A program made the position numbers and the translations under genes. A stretch of 64,000 nt of DNA from Erythrobacteraceae bacterium WH01K (GTDB lineage Bacteria; Pseudomonadota; Alphaproteobacteria; Sphingomonadales; Sphingomonadaceae): assembly GCA_027941995.1 (NCBI GenBank), contig CP115966.1, positions 1,860,001 through 1,924,000 on the forward strand, given 5' to 3'. A model generated the notes under the pieces. That model saw only the letters and a program-made list of their open reading frames with translations. It was not told where the DNA came from and did not search any database. Positions 59,350 to 64,000 of this stretch are shown here, piece by piece (positions within the stretch are counted from its first letter, which is position 1; the number at the start of each line of letters is the position of its first letter).

Positions 59350-61539
59350 TCAGTCGCTGTCCCGGCCACTCCACCATCCGTGCCGGCCTTGCGTATCGGC
59401 GACGCGGCTGATTTTCCCTTCGCTCAGCGCTATCGACAGTCCGCCACTCTGGTTCAGGAACCGGCGGTCCGCGCGAAGCCAGCGGGGCTGGCAGGAGCGC
59501 GGCAGATAGCGGTCGGCGACGACGATATCGGCTCTTTCGCAAGCTGCGGCCAGCGCGCGCTCACCGACGAGGTCACGGCTTCTTGCCATCAGGACCTGCC
59601 ATCCGCGCCCCCCTCGCTCCAATGCGATGACGCAGAAATCGCGTGAACATTCTGCGCCTTTCCAATCGCGAAGCGGTATGACCTCTCCCGAAGTTCCGGC
59701 CAGTTCCTGCAGATTGTCCTGCGCATAACCCGATCGGCTCTCGCGAAGCATGAGAAGCCTGTCGTCCTCGCCAGCGATACCGACATGGCGCCCGTCACCG
59801 GAAACCAGGAGGTCGGGCGTGGGCGTCGTCACTACGAGAAAAACGCCGACTGCGGCAGGCACGAGGCCCAGTATCCTCTTACGCTCCTTCCAGAGCGCCA
59901 GCCACAGGCCACCGGCGGCGAACAGGGCAAATGTGAACCGCGACATTTGCGGCATCAGCTTGACTGCCCCGGGCTGCTCGGCGGTCCAGTGCGCAATGCG
60001 AAGCAATAGCTCGAGCGAGAAATCGGCCATCCACCACGCCGGTGCGCCTAGGCCGACGGTATCGAGAAACAGGGCAATCGCTATCAGCGGCATCGATACG
60101 AAGGTCACAAGCGGAATGGCCACTACATTGGCGAAAGCGCCGTAAACCCCCGCCCTGTGAAAATGGAACAGCACGATGGGCATCAGGGCAAATTCGATGA
60201 CCAGCCCCGTAACCAGCAGCATCGCGCCGCGCCGCGAGGTTCGGGCGGCCCAGCTTTCTTCCCGAGGCGCAAGAAACTGCTGCACCGGAGCGCTGTTGTG
60301 CAGTGCGACAATCGCCAGCACGGCGGAAAAACTCATCGGGAAGCTGGGGCCTGCAAGAGATTCGGGCCACAGGAAGAGAACGAAAGCTGCCGCCAGCGCC
60401 ACCATGCGCAGCGATAAAGCCTCCCGCCCGAGCGCCAGTGCGCCCAGCACCAGCAAGGCCGCAGCGCAGCTTCGCACCGTGGGAACTTCCGCGCCTGTCA
60501 GCAGCGTGTACGCAATGCCAGCCACTGCGCCGACGCCTGCTGCCAAAACCGGAAGGCGCACGCGCAAGGCGAGCCACGGCCAAAGCGCCAACAACTTGAT
60601 TGCCACGAAATAGGCTGCGGCAATTACGGCGCTCACATGCAGGCCGCTGATCGAAAGCAGGTGGGTCACCCCGCTGTCGCGCATGGCGTCCTCGTCCGCC
60701 TCGCGGATCGATCCCCGGTCCCCGCTGGCGAAAGCGGCGGCGATCGTCCCTTCCGATCCGGACACGTTGGCCCTGACATGAGCCGACAGCGTTCGCTGCA
60801 ATGCTTTCAATCGGTCCGTATCCGGCGGGGCCGCCTGAACCAGTTCGACCGGACCGATGACCGAACCGGTGCCGGACAGGCCCATGAACCACGCGGTTCG
60901 CGCAAAATCGTATCCGCCCGGCACCATGGGCGGTGCCGGCGGCATCAGACGAGCGCGCAGCCGCACTGTCGCCCCTTCGATGAAGGCAGGATCATCGCTC
61001 GAGCGCGGAACGTTCACCCGGACCTTGCGCGCCGTCGCCGTCTCGGCATCGCGCATGGCAAGGGTCAGGCGCACGCGATCCCGCGAAGGCTGCTCCTCCC
61101 GGTCGAGCACTTTCCCGTTGAAGTGCAATACGCGCGGATACTCGAACGCCTCTGCCCCCACTACCGCCGATCGTGCCCAGATCAGCGAAACGCCGAGCGC
61201 GAACGCGCAGCCCATGCCGATGGCGGCGAGGCCGAGCCGCATCCGTGCTTCGCGCGTTGTCCAGTGCCACCCGGCGAGCGCAAGCAGGATGCCGCAGCCA
61301 ATTGCCGACGCCCACATCCAGCTGGCCGGGAGGAGGAACCAGGCAGCGACCCCTCCCCCAAGCGCCACGACCAGCCACGGCGCTCTCTCGAAGCCTGCAT
61401 CCTCGAGCGCTGTATCCAGACGGTCGCCGATGCTGGACAAGCGGAAGCGCCCCTGCCAATGCCGGTGCTGCAATGCAGCATGGCCTGACCCGGCGTCGCC
61501 GCTCCCCAGCGGAACCTCGGTTACCCCTCTCGACGCCAT
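59350..61539 (-). CDS. comEC: ComEC/Rec2-type DNA uptake membrane protein
   Basis: A 729-residue polytopic membrane protein with about ten helices. The competence core reads SGVTHLLSISGLHVSAVIAAAY, LTGAEVPTVRSC and FPMSFSAVLAIVALHN. The N-terminal DUF4131-like region (about 90-230) precedes it. The C-terminal soluble part (from about 565) lacks the HxHxDH metal motif of the metallo-beta-lactamase domain in Bacillus ComEC. The family carries single-stranded DNA across the inner membrane. The ATG giving MASRGV is chosen; the frame stays open 13 codons further into the gltX start. Confidence 0.9.
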   Translation of the reverse strand: MASRGVTEVPLGSGDAGSGHAALQHRHWQGRFRLSSIGDRLDTALEDAGFERAPWLVVALGGGVAAWFLLPASWMWASAIGCGILLALAGWHWTTREARMRLGLAAIGMGCAFALGVSLIWARSAVVGAEAFEYPRVLHFNGKVLDREEQPSRDRVRLTLAMRDAETATARKVRVNVPRSSDDPAFIEGATVRLRARLMPPAPPMVPGGYDFARTAWFMGLSGTGSVIGPVELVQAAPPDTDRLKALQRTLSAHVRANVSGSEGTIAAAFASGDRGSIREADEDAMRDSGVTHLLSISGLHVSAVIAAAYFVAIKLLALWPWLALRVRLPVLAAGVGAVAGIAYTLLTGAEVPTVRSCAAALLVLGALALGREALSLRMVALAAAFVLFLWPESLAGPSFPMSFSAVLAIVALHNSAPVQQFLAPREESWAARTSRRGAMLLVTGLVIEFALMPIVLFHFHRAGVYGAFANVVAIPLVTFVSMPLIAIALFLDTVGLGAPAWWMADFSLELLLRIAHWTAEQPGAVKLMPQMSRFTFALFAAGGLWLALWKERKRILGLVPAAVGVFLVVTTPTPDLLVSGDGRHVGIAGEDDRLLMLRESRSGYAQDNLQELAGTSGEVIPLRDWKGAECSRDFCVIALERGGRGWQVLMARSRDLVGERALAAACERADIVVADRYLPRSCQPRWLRADRRFLNQSGGLSIALSEGKISRVADTQGRHGWWSGRDSD

Positions 61540-61571
61540 GGTCACGAGAATAGAAAAGGAAGCCGCGCCAG

Positions 61572-63002
61572 ATGGCAAGCGAAAGCGACCAGAAAAACAG
61601 CGGGAAAATCAACGGCGTGGTGACACGCTTTGCCCCCTCTCCCACGGGATACCTGCATCTTGGCGGCGCTCGCACCGCGCTCTTCAACTGGCTGTTCGCC
61701 CGCCACCATGGCGGCAAGGCGCTGCTGCGGATCGAGGATACCGACCAGAAGCGTTCCACCCAGGACGCGATCGACAAGATCATCGACGGACTGGACTGGC
61801 TTGGTCTCGATTACGATGATGAACCCATGTTCCAGTCGAAGCGCGCCGAGCGGCACCGCGAGGTCGCGATGGCCCTGCTCGGGTCGGGCAATGCCTACAA
61901 ATGTTACGCCACGCCCGAAGAACTGGAAGAGATGCGGGCCGCCCAGCGCGCTGCCAAGCAGCCGATGCGCTATGACGGTCGCTGGCGAGATCGCGGCCCC
62001 TCCGAAGCGCCCGAAGGCGCGCCCTTCACCGTTCGGCTGAAAACGCCGAACGAAGGTGAAACGGTGATCACCGATGCCGTCCAGGGCGAAGTACGCGTCG
62101 CCAATGCAGAAATTGACGACTACATCATTCTGCGCGCCGACGGGACGCCGACCTACATGCTGGCCGTGGTCGTCGACGATCACGACATGGGCTGCACCCA
62201 CATCATTCGCGGCGACGACCACCTGAACAATGCGTTCCGGCAATTGCCGATCATCCGCGCCATGGGTTGGGAAGAGCCGGTCTATGCCCATGTCCCCCTG
62301 ATCCACGGGGCGGATGGGGCGAAGCTGTCCAAGCGGCACGGCGCCGTCGGCGTGGAAGCTTATCGCGACGAACTGGGCGTCCTGCCCGAAGCGCTGTTCA
62401 ACTACCTCCTGCGCCTCGGTTGGGGTCATGGCGACAAGGAAGTGTTCACCCGCGCAGAAGCGATCGAGCTGTTCGACATCGACGGTGTCGGAAAAAGCGC
62501 GTCACGGTTCGACACGAAGAAGTTGCTGAACCTCAACGGCCATCATATCCGCGAGGCGGACGATGCGCGCCTCGCCAGGTTGGTCGCCGGCGAGATGGAC
62601 GGGGAACCCGACCTGGGCCTGCTCGAAAACGCCATGCCGTTCCTGAAGCCCCGGGCAAGGGACGTCCACGAGTTGGTCGAGGGCGCAGCGTTCCTGTTTG
62701 CGAAACGGCCGCTCGCCATGACGGACAAGGCGGCGAATTTGCTCGATGACGAAGCCCGCGCAAGATTAGGTCAGGTTTCTGCCGAACTTCATGCCGAAAA
62801 TGACTGGACAAGCGAGGCCCTCGAAGCCACTACGAAAGCACTTGCCGAGCGCCTTGAACTGGGGCTCGGAAAACTGGCGCAGCCCATGCGAGCGGCGCTG
62901 ACGGGGACGACGACGTCCCCCGGAATTTTCGACGTTCTCGTCCTGCTGGGCAGAGAGGAGTCCCTCGCGCGGATCGACGCGCAGGCGGAACCTCGCAGCT
63001 GA
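61572..63002 (+). CDS. gltX: Glutamyl-tRNA synthetase
   Basis: A 476-residue class I synthetase. The HIGH motif reads HLGG at 29-32 in [20 protein letters not shown], and the KMSKS motif reads KLSKR at 251-255. The enzyme ends with the helical anticodon-binding domain. It is the usual length. The ribosome site AAGGAAG lies before the ATG. It is divergent from comEC, with 32 bases between starts, and is followed by gltA. Confidence 0.97.
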   Translation: MASESDQKNSGKINGVVTRFAPSPTGYLHLGGARTALFNWLFARHHGGKALLRIEDTDQKRSTQDAIDKIIDGLDWLGLDYDDEPMFQSKRAERHREVAMALLGSGNAYKCYATPEELEEMRAAQRAAKQPMRYDGRWRDRGPSEAPEGAPFTVRLKTPNEGETVITDAVQGEVRVANAEIDDYIILRADGTPTYMLAVVVDDHDMGCTHIIRGDDHLNNAFRQLPIIRAMGWEEPVYAHVPLIHGADGAKLSKRHGAVGVEAYRDELGVLPEALFNYLLRLGWGHGDKEVFTRAEAIELFDIDGVGKSASRFDTKKLLNLNGHHIREADDARLARLVAGEMDGEPDLGLLENAMPFLKPRARDVHELVEGAAFLFAKRPLAMTDKAANLLDDEARARLGQVSAELHAENDWTSEALEATTKALAERLELGLGKLAQPMRAALTGTTTSPGIFDVLVLLGREESLARIDAQAEPRS

Positions 63003-63041
63003 AGCAGCACGCTATTGATTGTATTTGAAGGAGAAACGCTG

Positions 63042-64000
63042 GTGGCTGATAACACGGCAAAAATGGAACTCGGCGGCAATGCATACGAATTTCCGGTGCT
63101 CGAGGGCAGCTGCGGACCCGACGTGGTCGATATTCGCAAGCTCTATGGCCAGACCGGCGCATTCACGTTCGACCCGGGCTACAAGTCGACCGCGAGCTGC
63201 GAAAGCGCCCTGACCTTCATCGACGGTAATGAAGGCGTGCTCCTGCACCGCGGCTATCCCATCGGCCAACTGGCAGAGCATTCCAGCTTTATGGAAGTCA
63301 GCCACCTGCTCCTGAACGGCGAGCTTCCGTCGCAGGAAGAGCTGGACGATTTCACCTACACCATCACCCGCCACACGATGCTGCATGACCAGCTGCGCCA
63401 GTTCTACCAAGGCTTCCGCCGCGATGCGCATCCGATGGCCATCATGTGCGGCGTGGTCGGCGCCCTGTCTGCGTTCTATCACGACAGCACCGATATTTCC
63501 GACCCCGAGCACCGCAAGATCAGCAGCCATCGCCTGATCGCCAAGATGCCGACAATTGCAGCTGCGGCCTACAAGTACTCTGTCGGTCAGCCGATGATGC
63601 AGCCGGACAATTCGCTCAGCTATACCGGCAATTTCCTGCGCATGACGTTCGGCGTCCCGGCTGAGGAATACGAAGTGCATCCCGCGATCGAGCGCGCGAT
63701 GGACCGTATCTTCATCCTCCACGCGGACCACGAGCAGAACGCGTCGACCTCGACCGTTCGCCTTGCCGGTTCTTCGGGCGCAAACCCGTTTGCGTGTATC
63801 GCTGCCGGCATTGCCTGCCTGTGGGGCCCTGCCCATGGCGGCGCCAACGAAGCTGCGCTCAACATGCTGCGCGAAATCGGTACGCCGGACCAGATCCCGC
63901 ACTATATCGAACGCGCGAAGGACAAGAACGACCCGTTCCGCCTGATGGGTTTCGGACACCGCGTCTACAAGAACTACGATCCGCGTGCGACGGTCATGCA
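63042..64000 (+). CDS. gltA: Citrate synthase, 3' end outside window
   Basis: The first 319 codons of citrate synthase. The start is GTG at 63042 with AAGGAG eight bases upstream. It begins [22 protein letters not shown], the type II (gram-negative hexameric) N-terminus. Active-site segments [26 protein letters not shown] and [14 protein letters not shown] are visible, carrying catalytic histidines. The reading frame is open to the window edge. It catalyses acetyl-CoA plus oxaloacetate to citrate and follows gltX by 39 bases. Confidence 0.97.
   Translation, partial: MADNTAKMELGGNAYEFPVLEGSCGPDVVDIRKLYGQTGAFTFDPGYKSTASCESALTFIDGNEGVLLHRGYPIGQLAEHSSFMEVSHLLLNGELPSQEELDDFTYTITRHTMLHDQLRQFYQGFRRDAHPMAIMCGVVGALSAFYHDSTDISDPEHRKISSHRLIAKMPTIAAAAYKYSVGQPMMQPDNSLSYTGNFLRMTFGVPAEEYEVHPAIERAMDRIFILHADHEQNASTSTVRLAGSSGANPFACIAAGIACLWGPAHGGANEAALNMLREIGTPDQIPHYIERAKDKNDPFRLMGFGHRVYKNYDPRATVM

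Overview
The window is a 64 kb stretch of ordinary, densely packed, high-GC chromosome from an alphaproteobacterium, most likely a sphingomonad of the Erythrobacter/Altererythrobacter type. This placement is inferred from gene content and order, not from a database search. Supporting signs are the dusB-ntrB-ntrC-ntrY-ntrX-hfq-hflX run, a fused ispDF gene, an Hfq with two Sm-like domains, a tmk-holB-metG-tatD cluster, tpiA-secG-pyrG, pdhA and pdhB downstream of an ftsB-like gene, an alphaproteobacterial direct-repeat SOS box (GTTC-N7-GTTC) before lexA, and a trpC-moaC-lexA-comEC-gltX-gltA order. I see no rRNA operon, prophage, insertion sequence, integrase or CRISPR array.

Layout. 1-5.5 kb (+): end of a D-Ala-D-Ala carboxypeptidase, then tmk, holB, metG, a TatD hydrolase, a PhnP-like metallo-hydrolase and a 55-residue membrane protein, all overlapping or nearly so. 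5.6-9.0 kb (-): a large secreted TolB-propeller/amidohydrolase protein, divergent from mazG. 9.9-19.1 kb (-): dusB, ntrB, ntrC, ntrY, ntrX, hfq and hflX in one transcriptional direction, covering nitrogen/redox signalling, RNA chaperoning and ribosome rescue. 19.2-25.2 kb: ispDF, a CinA-type amidase, a COQ10-like protein with lipA, a beta carbonic anhydrase, a NYN-domain RNase-like protein, a strong bidirectional terminator and a TPR protein. 25.5-31.6 kb: gyrA, a lysoplasmalogenase-like protein, trmFO, an EF-hand protein and a squalene/phytoene-synthase-like protein. 31.8-35.3 kb: three coupled Tad-pilus-type pseudopilin/TadG genes, with lower GC by eye and odd repeats. 35.3-39.5 kb (-): pdhB, pdhA, ftsB-like, acyl-CoA dehydrogenase. 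39.7-46.1 kb: hppD with a VOC protein behind an operator-like palindrome, MscS, an MFS transporter, a DUF1499 protein, tRNA-Arg(CCT), DUF1178, a nitrilase-family protein and glutaredoxin. 46.2-50.1 kb: a small heat-shock protein, pyrG, secG, tpiA. 50.3-58.5 kb (+): a PpiD-like chaperone, then trpE, a lipoprotein and an iminopeptidase inserted before trpG-trpD-trpC, then moaC. 58.5-64 kb: lexA with overlapping SOS boxes, comEC, gltX and the start of gltA.

Most genes are core housekeeping functions arranged in tight operons with ATGA/TGATG-type stop-start overlaps. The most noteworthy items are the tandem-domain Hfq, the overlapping LexA sites, the hppD operator, the hsp20 leader that may act as an RNA thermometer, the Tad-type triad with calcium-loop-like and Gly-Asn repeat segments, and the lipoprotein/iminopeptidase pair inside the trp operon. 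I did not find a convincing wholly new multi-gene system.
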